A stretch of 64,000 nucleotides of DNA from Flavobacteriaceae bacterium CRH (lineage in GTDB: Bacteria > Bacteroidota > Bacteroidia > Flavobacteriales > Flavobacteriaceae). The DNA is taken from positions 62,001 through 126,000 of the forward strand of contig LMAJ01000010.1 of NCBI GenBank assembly GCA_001507425.1. The letters are read 5' to 3'. Positions 42,636-51,617 of this stretch are shown one piece after another. The notes under the pieces are model-generated. The model saw only the letters and a list, made by a program, of their open reading frames with translations. It made no database searches and was not told the DNA's origin. The stretch's first letter is position 1. Each line of letters begins with the position of its first letter. A program made the translations under genes and the position numbers.

Positions 42636-43808
42636 ATGAAAATTCTACATGTTATTACTTCAATGAATCCAAAATTGGGAGGTGTTTGCCAGGTTTTGCG
42701 GAATTTGAATCCTTATCTTATTGAACAAGGTATAAATGTTGAAATTGTTAGTTTGGATGATGAACATGATGATTTTGGAATACATGATAATTTTGTAACA
42801 CATAAAATAGGTTATGGAAAAACTTCTTATCAATATCAACCTAAATTAGTACAATGGTTAAATGATAATGTTTCAAACTTTGATTATGTGATAATTCATG
42901 GGCTTTGGCAATATCCCAATTTGGCATCATACCAATCTATTAAAGCACTGAAAAAGCAAAATAAAAAAGTTCCAAAAGTTATTATCATGCCTCATGGTAT
43001 GTTAGATCCATATTTTCAGAAAGCTCCTGAACGCAGGTTAAAAGCATTGCGTAACGAAATTGTTTGGGCATTAATAGAAAAAAAATGTATCAATAATGCA
43101 GATGGTATTTTTTTTACATGCGATGAAGAAATGAGATTAGCAGCAACAACTTTTCCGGGTTATAAACCTGCAAAAACAGTAAATGTTGGTTTAGGTATTC
43201 AGCCGCCACCAGATAATAATGAAAGTTTTAAGGAAGCTTTTTACGATAAATGTCCACAAATAAAAAGTAAGAAATATTTTCTTTTTCTAAGTCGGATTGA
43301 TGAAAAAAAAGGTGTAAATTTATTAATCAATGCATACAATGAGTTGTCTGATAAAAATTCAAATCTGCCAGATTTAGTGATTGCAGGACCATTAGATACT
43401 GAATATGCAAAGGAAATGATGAAGTTAGCTTCACATAATCAAAAAATACATTTTACCGGTATGCTGAAAGATAAGGCCAAATGGGGTGCATTTTATAATT
43501 GTGACGCTTATTTATTGCCAAGCCATCAGGAGAATTTTGGTATTGCAATTGTTGAGGCTATGGCCTGTAAAAAACCGGTTTTAATTACCAAAAATATTAA
43601 TATCTGGAGCGAAATAATTGAAGGTGGTGCTGGATGGATTGCCAATTTAGAAGAAAAAGAAAGTTTGAAAAACGTTCTTTCAGATTTGCTAAATTATACA
43701 GAAGAAGAATTAAAGCTTAAAGGGGTAAAAGCTTTTGAAACTTATCAAAGTAAATTTAAAATTGAAACTTGTGCAAATAATTTTATTAAAACATTAAAGA
43801 GTATTTAA
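42636..43808 (+). CDS. Glycosyltransferase, family 4/GT-B
   Basis: 390 residues. N-terminal acceptor domain ILHVITSMNPKLGGVCQVLRNL. C-terminal donor domain FLSRIDEKKGVNLLINAYNEL, IHFTGMLKDKAKWGAFYNCDAYLLPSHQENFGIAIVEAMACKKPVLI and SEIIEGGAGWI. Its stop overlaps the acetyltransferase start by one base (TAATG). WcaF-type acetyltransferases are often adjacent to the GT whose sugar they modify, which hints at this sugar being acetylated. Confidence 0.88.
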   Translation: MKILHVITSMNPKLGGVCQVLRNLNPYLIEQGINVEIVSLDDEHDDFGIHDNFVTHKIGYGKTSYQYQPKLVQWLNDNVSNFDYVIIHGLWQYPNLASYQSIKALKKQNKKVPKVIIMPHGMLDPYFQKAPERRLKALRNEIVWALIEKKCINNADGIFFTCDEEMRLAATTFPGYKPAKTVNVGLGIQPPPDNNESFKEAFYDKCPQIKSKKYFLFLSRIDEKKGVNLLINAYNELSDKNSNLPDLVIAGPLDTEYAKEMMKLASHNQKIHFTGMLKDKAKWGAFYNCDAYLLPSHQENFGIAIVEAMACKKPVLITKNINIWSEIIEGGAGWIANLEEKESLKNVLSDLLNYTEEELKLKGVKAFETYQSKFKIETCANNFIKTLKSI

Positions 43809-44347
43809 TGGAAATTCCTAAATATATAGATACAATTCCTAAATCAGATAAGATTTATAGGTTCATCTGGCGTATTACTTCCTTATTTTTATTTAAACCC
43901 TTCTCTCTACCTTTTTTTAATGGTTGGCGTATTTTTTTGTTGCAACTTTTTGGTTCCAAAATTGGAAAAAGCTGCAATGTTTATGCATCAGCATATATAC
44001 CATCTCCAAGAAATTTAATTATGGGTACACATTCTACGTTGGGGCCGGAAGTGCAATTACATCTGGGTAAAACGATTATAGGAAATAAAGTTACCGTTTC
44101 TCAAAGAACTTATCTATGCAGTGCAACTCATGAAACGAATTCGTTAAACATTCCTTTTGTAGCAGGAGAAATAGTAATTGGAGATTTCGCATGGGTCGCT
44201 GCAGAAGCATTTATAATGACCAATACCGTAATAAGTGAAGGAGCTATTGTAGGAGCCAGAGCAGTTGTTGTAAAAGATGTCGCACCTTGGACAATTGTAG
44301 CTGGAAATCCGGCGAAATTTATTAAAAACAGAGTAATAGAAAATTAA
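43808..44347 (+). CDS. WcaF-like hexapeptide acetyltransferase
   Basis: 179 residues. A left-handed beta-helix built of hexapeptide-like turns (IGKSCNVYASAYIPSPRNLIMG, LGPEVQLHLGKTIIGNKVTVS) with the catalytic-loop His in SATHETNS and a C-terminal NPAKFIK cap. It acetylates a sugar of the repeat unit from acetyl-CoA in the cytosol, distinct from the membrane OafA-like enzyme earlier in the operon. Confidence 0.9.
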   Translation: MEIPKYIDTIPKSDKIYRFIWRITSLFLFKPFSLPFFNGWRIFLLQLFGSKIGKSCNVYASAYIPSPRNLIMGTHSTLGPEVQLHLGKTIIGNKVTVSQRTYLCSATHETNSLNIPFVAGEIVIGDFAWVAAEAFIMTNTVISEGAIVGARAVVVKDVAPWTIVAGNPAKFIKNRVIEN

Positions 44348-44379
44348 CTTTTCTATGAAATAAGCAACATAACAGATTT

Positions 44380-45201
44380 ATGATTTCAATATTAATACTT
44401 ACCAAAAACGAAGAGCAGGATTTGCCAGGATGTCTTGAGTCAGTATCATGGACAGATGATATTCATGTGTTTGATTCATATAGTGAAGATCAGACTGTTG
44501 CTATAGCAAATAAAGCTGGAGCCAAAGTCACACAACGTGTTTTTGATGGTTATGCGTCGCAAAGAAATGCCTCTCTTCAAACTTTAGATTTTAAATATCC
44601 CTGGATTTTTATATTAGATGCTGATGAGCGTATTCCTGAAAATTTAATATCTGTTATAAAGGATAAAGTATCAAAAGCGGAAGAAAATACGGATGGATTC
44701 AGGATTAGACGAAGAGATTATCTTGGTAATACATGGTTAAAGTATTCGCAAATTTCGCCTTTTTATATACGCCTTGTTCGAAATGGTAAAGCAAAATATC
44801 ATAGAGAAATAAATGAAGTGCTTTTAGTCGAAGGAAAAGTTGAAGAAATACAAGGTTATTTTGATCATTATCCATTTTCAAAAGGATATTCTCACTGGTT
44901 AGAAAAACATAACAGTTATTCTACAATGGAAGCTAAAAGATGGTTTGAAGAACAGAAAGGGGATGAGAAATTTTTATTAAAGAAGGCAATTTTCAATAAA
45001 GATTTTTCAGATATGCGTTACCATCAAAAAGGAATTTTTTATAAACTTCCGGGTCGTCCATTAATAAAATGGCTTTATATGGTTATTATTAGGAGAGCTT
45101 TTCTTGACGGATCGGCTGGTATTACTTATGCCACTTTACAATCTATATACGAATACTTTATTGTTTTAAAAAGTAGAGAACTTCTCAAACAAAAAAAATA
45201 A
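44380..45201 (+). CDS. Glycosyltransferase family 2, WaaE/KdtX-like
   Basis: 273 residues. ILILTKNEEQDLPGCLESVSW opens the GT-A fold; DDIHVFDSYSEDQTV and FILDADERI (DxD equivalent DAD) mark the nucleotide-sugar site. The GYASQRNASL segment is typical of the WaaE/KdtX group that acts on LPS core. The C-terminus is helical and amphipathic (KWLYMVIIRRAFLDGSAG). In this operon it more likely adds a sugar to the lipid-linked unit. Confidence 0.87.
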   Translation: MISILILTKNEEQDLPGCLESVSWTDDIHVFDSYSEDQTVAIANKAGAKVTQRVFDGYASQRNASLQTLDFKYPWIFILDADERIPENLISVIKDKVSKAEENTDGFRIRRRDYLGNTWLKYSQISPFYIRLVRNGKAKYHREINEVLLVEGKVEEIQGYFDHYPFSKGYSHWLEKHNSYSTMEAKRWFEEQKGDEKFLLKKAIFNKDFSDMRYHQKGIFYKLPGRPLIKWLYMVIIRRAFLDGSAGITYATLQSIYEYFIVLKSRELLKQKK

Positions 45202-45227
45202 AAAAATCCTTTTTTAGATAAAAACAT

Positions 45228-45971
45228 ATGAAAGTTTCCATAATTACAGTTTGCTATAATCGAAAAGCAACTATCGCGCAATCTATACAAAGCGTTCTGG
45301 ATCAGGATTATCCTAATATTGAGTATATTATTATCGATGGTAATTCATCAGATGGTACTCAGGCAATTATTGAATCTTATTCTGATAAAATTACTCGTTA
45401 TATTTCTGAACCTGACAAGGGAATGTATGATGCCATCAATAAAGGTTTACAATTAGCAACAGGAGATATTGTTGGACTAATGCATTCTGATGATGTCTTT
45501 TATGATTCGACAGTAGTTTCTAAAATAGTAAATGGATTTAATAACATTCCAGAAACCGATGCTGTTTACGGAGATGGTATTTATGTAACAAACGATACCA
45601 AAGAAAAAATAGTTCGCAACAGAATTGGCGGTGCCTATAATTTCGAAAAAATAAAATCAGGCTGGTTGCCATTACATCCTACAGTTTACATCAAGAAAGA
45701 AATTATTGAAAAATATGGGCATTATAATTTAGATTTTAAAATAGCTTCTGATACAGAGTTTTTACTACGCTATTTATTCAAACACAAAATAAATATTGTT
45801 TATGTGAAAGAATATTTTGTAAAAATGAGAATGGGAGGTTTAAGTACCGATCATAAAAGATTTTTACAAGTATTAGATGAAGATTATAGAATTTATAAAT
45901 ACCATAATTTATCGGCTTTTCGAGCTGTTTTTCTTAAAAAATTTTCAGCATTACAACAGTATTTAAAATAA
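45228..45971 (+). CDS. Glycosyltransferase family 2
   Basis: 247 residues, compact GT-A: VSIITVCYNRKATIAQSIQS, YIIIDGNSSDGTQ, ISEPDKGMYDAINKGL and LMHSDDVF (DxD-like SDD). This WfgS/WcaA-like form is common as the first GT after the initiating phosphotransferase. It sits immediately upstream of that phosphotransferase gene (26 bp), so it may add the second sugar. Confidence 0.88.
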   Translation: MKVSIITVCYNRKATIAQSIQSVLDQDYPNIEYIIIDGNSSDGTQAIIESYSDKITRYISEPDKGMYDAINKGLQLATGDIVGLMHSDDVFYDSTVVSKIVNGFNNIPETDAVYGDGIYVTNDTKEKIVRNRIGGAYNFEKIKSGWLPLHPTVYIKKEIIEKYGHYNLDFKIASDTEFLLRYLFKHKINIVYVKEYFVKMRMGGLSTDHKRFLQVLDEDYRIYKYHNLSAFRAVFLKKFSALQQYLK

Positions 45972-45997
45972 TATAAATATGAAATATATATTGTTAT

Positions 45998-47416
45998 ATG
46001 AAGACATTAAATAAATTATCTCAATACCATTTTTCGAGGTATTTTAAACTTTTTTTTGTGATATGGGATATTGTTCTACTTAATCTAGCCATTCTTTTAT
46101 CATCATTAATTGGGTTTGGTTGTGTAGATAAGCTCTTTTTAACGCAAGTAGAAACTATATCACTATTGAGTAACCTAATTTGGATTATTTTACTTTTATA
46201 TAATAATTCTTTTAAGATTATAAGAGTAGAACCCATTGAATCAATATTAAAGAGAACAATAAAAAAAATTATCATTCACGCAGCCATAATTGCAATTTTT
46301 GTTGTGTTTTTAAATTATAAAGAAGTGTCAAGATGGTGCTTACTTTATTTCTATTATTTTTTCTTCTTATTGCTAATGATTTCGAGGTATTTATCAATAA
46401 GTTTTTTAAAATACATAAGAGCAAAAGGATATAACTATAAGAGTTTTATTATAGTGGGAGCAAATGACACTGGAGAAAGAATACGTAAAATGTTAGCAAG
46501 TGATTTGACATACGGATATCGATTTTTAGGTTTTTTTGATGAGAAAGTAGATCCGTTTGCATTTATTTCAGGTCCGGTAGTAGGTACTTTTGATAATCTC
46601 GAAGCATTCCTTTTTGATAAAAAAGTTCATGAAGTATACGTGGCATTACATATTGATAATGTTTCAGTTATCAATAAATTGATAAAGATCTGCGAGCATC
46701 ACATGGTTCGAATCAAATTTATTCCTGATTTTCAGCTTTATACCAAATCTAGTAAAGTCGAAATTTCATTTTATGATAACACACCGGTTCTGATGTTCCG
46801 ACGAGAACCTTTAGAATTTACGGTAAACAGAATACTAAAGAGAACGTTTGATATTTGTTTTTCTTTAGGAGTAATTTTATTAATCTTTCCATGGCTATTT
46901 CTTATAGTGATGATAATTATAAAATTAGAATCACCGGGTCCCATTTTTTTTAAACAAGAACGTTCAGGCAGGGATAATGACAGTTTTACATGCTTGAAAT
47001 TCAGAAGTATGCGTATGAATGCTTTGTCAGATAGCAAACAGGCGCAAAAAGGAGATCAGCGTATCACTAAATTTGGAGCTTTTATCCGTAAAACCAGCAT
47101 TGATGAATTACCTCAGTTTTTTAATGTTTTATTTGGAAATATGTCTGTAGTTGGGCCAAGACCACATATGTTAAATCATACTAAGCAATATACGGAGTTG
47201 ATTAATAATTATTTAGTGCGCCAATATGCAAAGCCGGGAATTACGGGCTGGGCTCAGGTAAATGGTTTCCGCGGTGAAACCAAAGAAATTATCGATATGG
47301 AAAACAGAGTAGAATTTGATATTTGGTATATTGAAAATTGGAGTATTTTATTAGATTGTAGAATCATAATAAAGACTGTGGTTAATATATTTGATGGAGA
47401 AGAGAATGCCTACTAA
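45998..47416 (+). CDS. Initiating undecaprenyl-phosphate sugar-phosphate transferase (WcaJ/PglC-type)
   Basis: 472 residues. Four or five N-terminal TM segments, a CoA_binding_3-like domain (FIIVGANDTGERIRKML, about 145-260), then the conserved catalytic domain: KRTFDICFSLG, KLESPGPIFFKQERSGRDN, FRSMRMNA, RKTSIDELPQFFNVLFGNMSVVGPRPHM and GITGWAQVNGFRG. It transfers glucose-1-P or galactose-1-P to undecaprenyl phosphate and begins the repeat unit. The exact sugar is not resolved. Confidence 0.94.
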   Translation: MKTLNKLSQYHFSRYFKLFFVIWDIVLLNLAILLSSLIGFGCVDKLFLTQVETISLLSNLIWIILLLYNNSFKIIRVEPIESILKRTIKKIIIHAAIIAIFVVFLNYKEVSRWCLLYFYYFFFLLLMISRYLSISFLKYIRAKGYNYKSFIIVGANDTGERIRKMLASDLTYGYRFLGFFDEKVDPFAFISGPVVGTFDNLEAFLFDKKVHEVYVALHIDNVSVINKLIKICEHHMVRIKFIPDFQLYTKSSKVEISFYDNTPVLMFRREPLEFTVNRILKRTFDICFSLGVILLIFPWLFLIVMIIIKLESPGPIFFKQERSGRDNDSFTCLKFRSMRMNALSDSKQAQKGDQRITKFGAFIRKTSIDELPQFFNVLFGNMSVVGPRPHMLNHTKQYTELINNYLVRQYAKPGITGWAQVNGFRGETKEIIDMENRVEFDIWYIENWSILLDCRIIIKTVVNIFDGEENAY

Positions 47417-47458
47417 AATTTAATAACAATACAATTATAATCAATATTTTAAAATCTT

Positions 47459-48274
47459 ATGTTAAGTCAACTTATACCCCTAATAAAAAATAAATCATCT
47501 GTTTTTATAAAAACTACATGTCTTTTATCATTCATATTTTTGCTTTTTTCGTGCGCTTCAAGAAAAAAAATAGTGTACTATCAAAATATTGATGCTATGA
47601 CAACAGAGCAAAATGCAAATTCTTATGAAGTAAAAATTCAGCCTGATGATTTATTGATGATTATTGTTTCAGCGGAAGATCCTGAAATTGCAATTCCTTT
47701 CAATTTAAGTACTATTTCTACACAAAGTGATTCAAATTTACAATCTGCTTCAGGTCAGCGTACAATTCAGTCATACTTAGTTGATAGAAATGGAAATATT
47801 GAATTTCCTGTTGTAGGAAAAATACAAATAGGAGGTTTAACCCGTACGGAAGCGTTACAGTCTTTGAAAGATAAAATACGGGTTTATATTAAAAATCCAA
47901 TTATTAATATGCGAATCATGAATTTTAAGATTTCCATGCAAGGTGAAGTCAATATCCCCGGAACTTATTCTGTCTCATCAGAAAGAGTTACTTTGATCGA
48001 ATCTTTAAGTATGGCAAAAGATCTGACGATTTATGGTAAGAGAGATAATATTTTGGTAATCAGAGAAATTAATGGTGTTAAATCATACAATAGAGTAGAT
48101 ATTACAAAAGCTGATTTTATAAATTCTCCTTTTTATTATTTAGCTCAAAATGATGTAGTTTACGTAGAACCTAACAGGACTAAAGTGAATGCTTCGGCTG
48201 TAGGACCTAATACTTCTGTTATTATATCAGCAGTTTCTATTTTAATATCTCTTTCTGTTCTAATCTTTAAATAA
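47459..48274 (+). CDS. Polysaccharide export lipoprotein (Wza-like)
   Basis: 271 residues. A long signal with lipobox LFSC (Cys32). Poly_export domain YEVKIQPDDLLMIIVSAEDPE, then SYLVDRNGNIEFPVVGKIQIGGLT and the SLBB-like MQGEVNIPGTYSV. A hydrophobic C-terminal helix (SVIISAVSILISLSVLIF) follows. Shorter than E. coli Wza (379), as usual in Bacteroidota. It forms the outer-membrane export channel with the Wzc-type protein 12 bp downstream. Confidence 0.92.
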   Translation: MLSQLIPLIKNKSSVFIKTTCLLSFIFLLFSCASRKKIVYYQNIDAMTTEQNANSYEVKIQPDDLLMIIVSAEDPEIAIPFNLSTISTQSDSNLQSASGQRTIQSYLVDRNGNIEFPVVGKIQIGGLTRTEALQSLKDKIRVYIKNPIINMRIMNFKISMQGEVNIPGTYSVSSERVTLIESLSMAKDLTIYGKRDNILVIREINGVKSYNRVDITKADFINSPFYYLAQNDVVYVEPNRTKVNASAVGPNTSVIISAVSILISLSVLIFK

Positions 48275-48286
48275 AATTATATTACA

Positions 48287-50659
48287 ATGCAAACACAAGA
48301 ATTTTACAATGAGGCAGAAGATAAAACCGAAGATGCAAATCTGAGGGAACAGCTATATAAATATGTAATTCATTGGAAATGGTTTTTATTAAGTGTAGTA
48401 ATATGCTTGATAGCTGTTTTTCTATATTTACGATACGCGACACCAATATATCAGGCAACTACCGCTATATTGGTTAAAGATGAAAAAAAAGGAGGAATGC
48501 TTTCAGAATTGTCGGCTTTTTCAGATTTAGGTTTAGGAGGGTCTTCGAATAATGTAGATAATGAAATTGAAATATTAAGATCCAGAACTATTGTTGAGAG
48601 AACTGTAAAAAGGCTAAACCTTAATATTAATTTAGTAGTAGAAGGTAGTGTTGTTGATCGCGATATTTATGAAGATGCATCCATAAGTGTAAATTTTGTT
48701 AGTAAAACAGATTTATTTGATAATGCTAAAACAATTTTAAAATATAACTTTTTAACCAACAATACATTTGAATTAACACATGAAATAGATAACGAAAACA
48801 TCATTTTGTCAACCAAAAAAGTCTTTAATTTTGGTGAAAAAATACCAACTACTTTAGGAGTACTGGTAATAGAAAAAACCAATACTGTTGCGGATAGTAA
48901 TTTCATAAATTACAAAGCAATAAATATTCTAATAAATCCGATTGAAAGAGTTGCTGAGAGTTATAAAAGCAGGATAAGTGTTGATCCTATCAGTAAAACA
49001 AGTAGTGTAGTAAATATATCTATTTCTGATCCTGTTCCAGAAAGAGCTGAAGTTTTTTTAGATAAAATGATTCAGATTTATAATGAAGATAGTGCTCAGG
49101 ATAAAAACTTTATTTCTGAAAACACATCAAAATTTATAGCAGGCAGGTTAGCTTTAATAGCACAAGAATTAGACGGAGTTGAGCAAGATGTAGAAAGTTT
49201 TAAAAAATCAAACAGATTAACAGATATTGACTCAGAAGCAAAACTTTTTATCGAAGGTTCTAATGAATACGACAGAAAAGGAGTAGAAACAGAAATTCAA
49301 TTAAATGTTGTATCGTCGTTGTTAGACTTTATAAAAAAGAGCACAAATTCAGATTTACTGCCAACAAATCTAATTACGGAGAGTGGCGATACTGGCGGAT
49401 TAATTAGTTCCTACAATCAATTGGTTTTGGATCGTAATCGTATTCTGAAATCGGCAACAACCGAAAACCCATCAGTAATAAAATTAGATCAGCAGATTTC
49501 TTCTTTAAAATTAAATATGGCTGCGAGTTTAAAACGAATGCAGTCTAACTTACAAATTCAAAATAGGGATATCAAAAGCCAGGAAAATATTTTGAATAGT
49601 AAAATTGGTAAAATTCCGGTTCAGGAAAGACAATTCAGAGTAATTGCAAGGCAACAAAAAGTAAAAGAAGAATTGTATTTGTATTTATTGCAAAAAAGAG
49701 AAGAAACAGCTATTTCATTAGCTGCTACAGAGCCAAATGCACGCGTTATAGATGTTGCCAGAGCTGGAAAATTCCCTGTAAGTCCTAAGACAAAAATAAT
49801 ATATTTAGGAGGAATATTAATTGGGTTATTAATTCCTTTTGGATTCATCTATGTAGACGATTTACTAGATACAAAAATTAAAAGTAAATTAGATTTAGAT
49901 GGAAAAACTCAAATTCCATTTATTGGAGATATACCTACATCTAAAGATGCAGAAGAATTAATAAAATCTGAAAGCAGGACCAGTTCTGCAGAAGCTATCA
50001 GAATTGTCAGAACCAATCTGGAGTTTATGCTTAATAAAGTTCCTGAAGGAATTGCTAAAACGTTATTTGTGACGTCTACTTTTTCATCAGAAGGTAAAAC
50101 ATTCATATCTGTAAATTTGGCGGCAACATTTGCACTATCAGGAAGAAGAGTTTTATTAATTGGTATGGATATTAGAAACCCAAAATTTTCGGAATACATT
50201 GATGTTCCTCCTTTAGGTTTAACAAACTATTTATCATCAAGTGATAATAATATTGAAGATTATATTATAAAACATCCTGATTACCAGAACTTCTTTATTC
50301 TTCCTTCAGGTATAGTCCCGCCTAATCCTGCTGAATTGTTAATGAGCAAAAAAGTAGATCAGCTTTTTGAAACATTAAAAAAAGATTATGACTACATTAT
50401 TGTTGATACAGCTCCTGTTAGTTTAGTTACAGATACATTATTAGTGGCTAAAAAAGCTGATACATTTGTATATGTAATGCGTGCAAATGTTTTAGAAAAA
50501 CGTATGCTGTCTATTGCAAATACTTTTTACAGAGAAAAAAAATTACCAAATATGTGTATTCTTCTTAATGACACTGACTCTACTAAAGGTTATGGTTATG
50601 GTTACGGGTATGGTAATGTAGATGAAAAAAAGTCTTGGTTCAAAAGACCTTTTTCGTAG
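48287..50659 (+). CDS. Polysaccharide co-polymerase with tyrosine autokinase domain (Wzc-like)
   Basis: 790 residues. N-terminal TM (about 30-48) and Wzz domain, a long periplasmic coiled coil, a second TM near 505-525 and a cytosolic BY-kinase domain. The kinase shows SSEGKT (Walker A, about 600), LLIGMDIRNP (Walker A', with Gly in place of the usual first Asp) and YDYIIVDTAPV (Walker B). The C-terminal tail has a tyrosine cluster GYGYGYGYG (about 767-775), the autophosphorylation site. It controls chain length and export with the Wza-like protein and is reset by the CpsB-type phosphatase opposite. Confidence 0.94.
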   Translation: MQTQEFYNEAEDKTEDANLREQLYKYVIHWKWFLLSVVICLIAVFLYLRYATPIYQATTAILVKDEKKGGMLSELSAFSDLGLGGSSNNVDNEIEILRSRTIVERTVKRLNLNINLVVEGSVVDRDIYEDASISVNFVSKTDLFDNAKTILKYNFLTNNTFELTHEIDNENIILSTKKVFNFGEKIPTTLGVLVIEKTNTVADSNFINYKAINILINPIERVAESYKSRISVDPISKTSSVVNISISDPVPERAEVFLDKMIQIYNEDSAQDKNFISENTSKFIAGRLALIAQELDGVEQDVESFKKSNRLTDIDSEAKLFIEGSNEYDRKGVETEIQLNVVSSLLDFIKKSTNSDLLPTNLITESGDTGGLISSYNQLVLDRNRILKSATTENPSVIKLDQQISSLKLNMAASLKRMQSNLQIQNRDIKSQENILNSKIGKIPVQERQFRVIARQQKVKEELYLYLLQKREETAISLAATEPNARVIDVARAGKFPVSPKTKIIYLGGILIGLLIPFGFIYVDDLLDTKIKSKLDLDGKTQIPFIGDIPTSKDAEELIKSESRTSSAEAIRIVRTNLEFMLNKVPEGIAKTLFVTSTFSSEGKTFISVNLAATFALSGRRVLLIGMDIRNPKFSEYIDVPPLGLTNYLSSSDNNIEDYIIKHPDYQNFFILPSGIVPPNPAELLMSKKVDQLFETLKKDYDYIIVDTAPVSLVTDTLLVAKKADTFVYVMRANVLEKRMLSIANTFYREKKLPNMCILLNDTDSTKGYGYGYGYGNVDEKKSWFKRPFS

Positions 50660-50678
50660 TAGGAAAAAAAATAAACAT

Positions 50679-50713
50679 AAAAAAACGGTTCAATTATTTG
50701 AACCGTTTTTTTT
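50679..50713. terminator. Bidirectional terminator of the exopolysaccharide operon and the phosphatase gene
   Basis: CGGTTCAA (50686-50693) and TTGAACCG (50698-50705), loop TTAT. Seven A precede and eight T follow, so it works for both convergent units. Confidence 0.92.
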
Positions 50714-50736
50714 ATATTCTATCCTAAAATATTTAC

Positions 50737-51474
50737 TTAAAACTTAAAGAACTGATTATTTGCTATAACTTCTTTTAAAGTAGCAATATTGTTTACTTTT
50801 ATTTTTTGACTAAACGCCGCGATATGACTATAATGGTGAACATCGCTTCCGGTAAAATCATACAATCCCTTTTTTAAAAGATGATCAGCAACATTGGAGA
50901 TTCGTTGTCCATAATAACCAACTAAAGACAATAAATTTAATTGAAACAGGCATCCTGCTTTTTTTAGTTTGTCGTATTCATCAAGGTTCTTATGGTAAAA
51001 GTAATATCTCTCCGGATGTGCTAAAACAGGAATATATCCAGCCACCTGCAAATCAAAAAGTATTTTATACAATTGTACAGGAGCATTCATGTAAGACATT
51101 TCAACCAGGACATAATTGTCTTTTAAAGTAAGAAGTTTTTCAGATTTAAAATGATTTTCAAACCAGTCATCCATGAAATATTCCGCTGCAGCGTGAAAAG
51201 GAACCTGAAGATTGTGATCGTCTAATGAAAGTTTAGTTTCAGAATGATTTGCAATAATAGACTGTGGTGAATTGTCCCAAATATAATGGCTTATGTGTGG
51301 AGTTGTTATAAATTGATTGATACCAATTTCTTTCAACGCCTTAACAAGCCTCGTAGTTTCGCTTATGGTTCTTGCGCCATCATCAATCCCTGGTAATAAA
51401 TGAGAATGAATATCTATATAATCGTCAGATAGAAGATCTTTTAAGTACGGTTTTGATTTAAAAAATGATAGCAT
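50737..51474 (-). CDS. CpsB/YwqE-type protein-tyrosine phosphatase (PHP family)
   Basis: 245-residue metal-dependent phosphatase that dephosphorylates BY-kinases. Seen: YIDIHSHLLPGIDDGA (HxH metal site, 21-36), FITTPHISHY, VLAHPERYYFY and FTGSDVHHYS (C-terminal metal ligands). It counteracts the Wzc-like kinase encoded on the other strand across a shared terminator. A perfect -7 element lies four bases before the ATG, implying a leaderless or nearly leaderless mRNA. Confidence 0.92.
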   Translation of the reverse strand: MLSFFKSKPYLKDLLSDDYIDIHSHLLPGIDDGARTISETTRLVKALKEIGINQFITTPHISHYIWDNSPQSIIANHSETKLSLDDHNLQVPFHAAAEYFMDDWFENHFKSEKLLTLKDNYVLVEMSYMNAPVQLYKILFDLQVAGYIPVLAHPERYYFYHKNLDEYDKLKKAGCLFQLNLLSLVGYYGQRISNVADHLLKKGLYDFTGSDVHHYSHIAAFSQKIKVNNIATLKEVIANNQFFKF

Positions 51475-51478
51475 AACA

Positions 51479-51486
51479 CAAAAGTA
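51479..51486 (-). promoter_or_regulatory. -7 element (TACTTTTG) abutting the cpsB-type gene
   Basis: A perfect TAnnTTTG on the minus strand ending four bases before the ATG. Transcription would begin at or inside the start codon region. Confidence 0.5.
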
Positions 51487-51617
51487 ACTAAATTGATAGA
51501 GATTTTCTTACTGATTAGTGTATTATTTACAAGAATTAATAATTATTAGTTGATGAAAGATAATTTTGCATTTAATTAATTATGTTATAATTTGCATTGC
51601 AAAATATGTAATAATTT

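Noticed and set aside
50588..50620. GGTTATGGTTATGG tract as a microsatellite or phase-variable switch
   Set aside because: It encodes the Tyr/Gly tail in frame; the period is six bases, so slippage would keep the frame. It is the expected BY-kinase tail.
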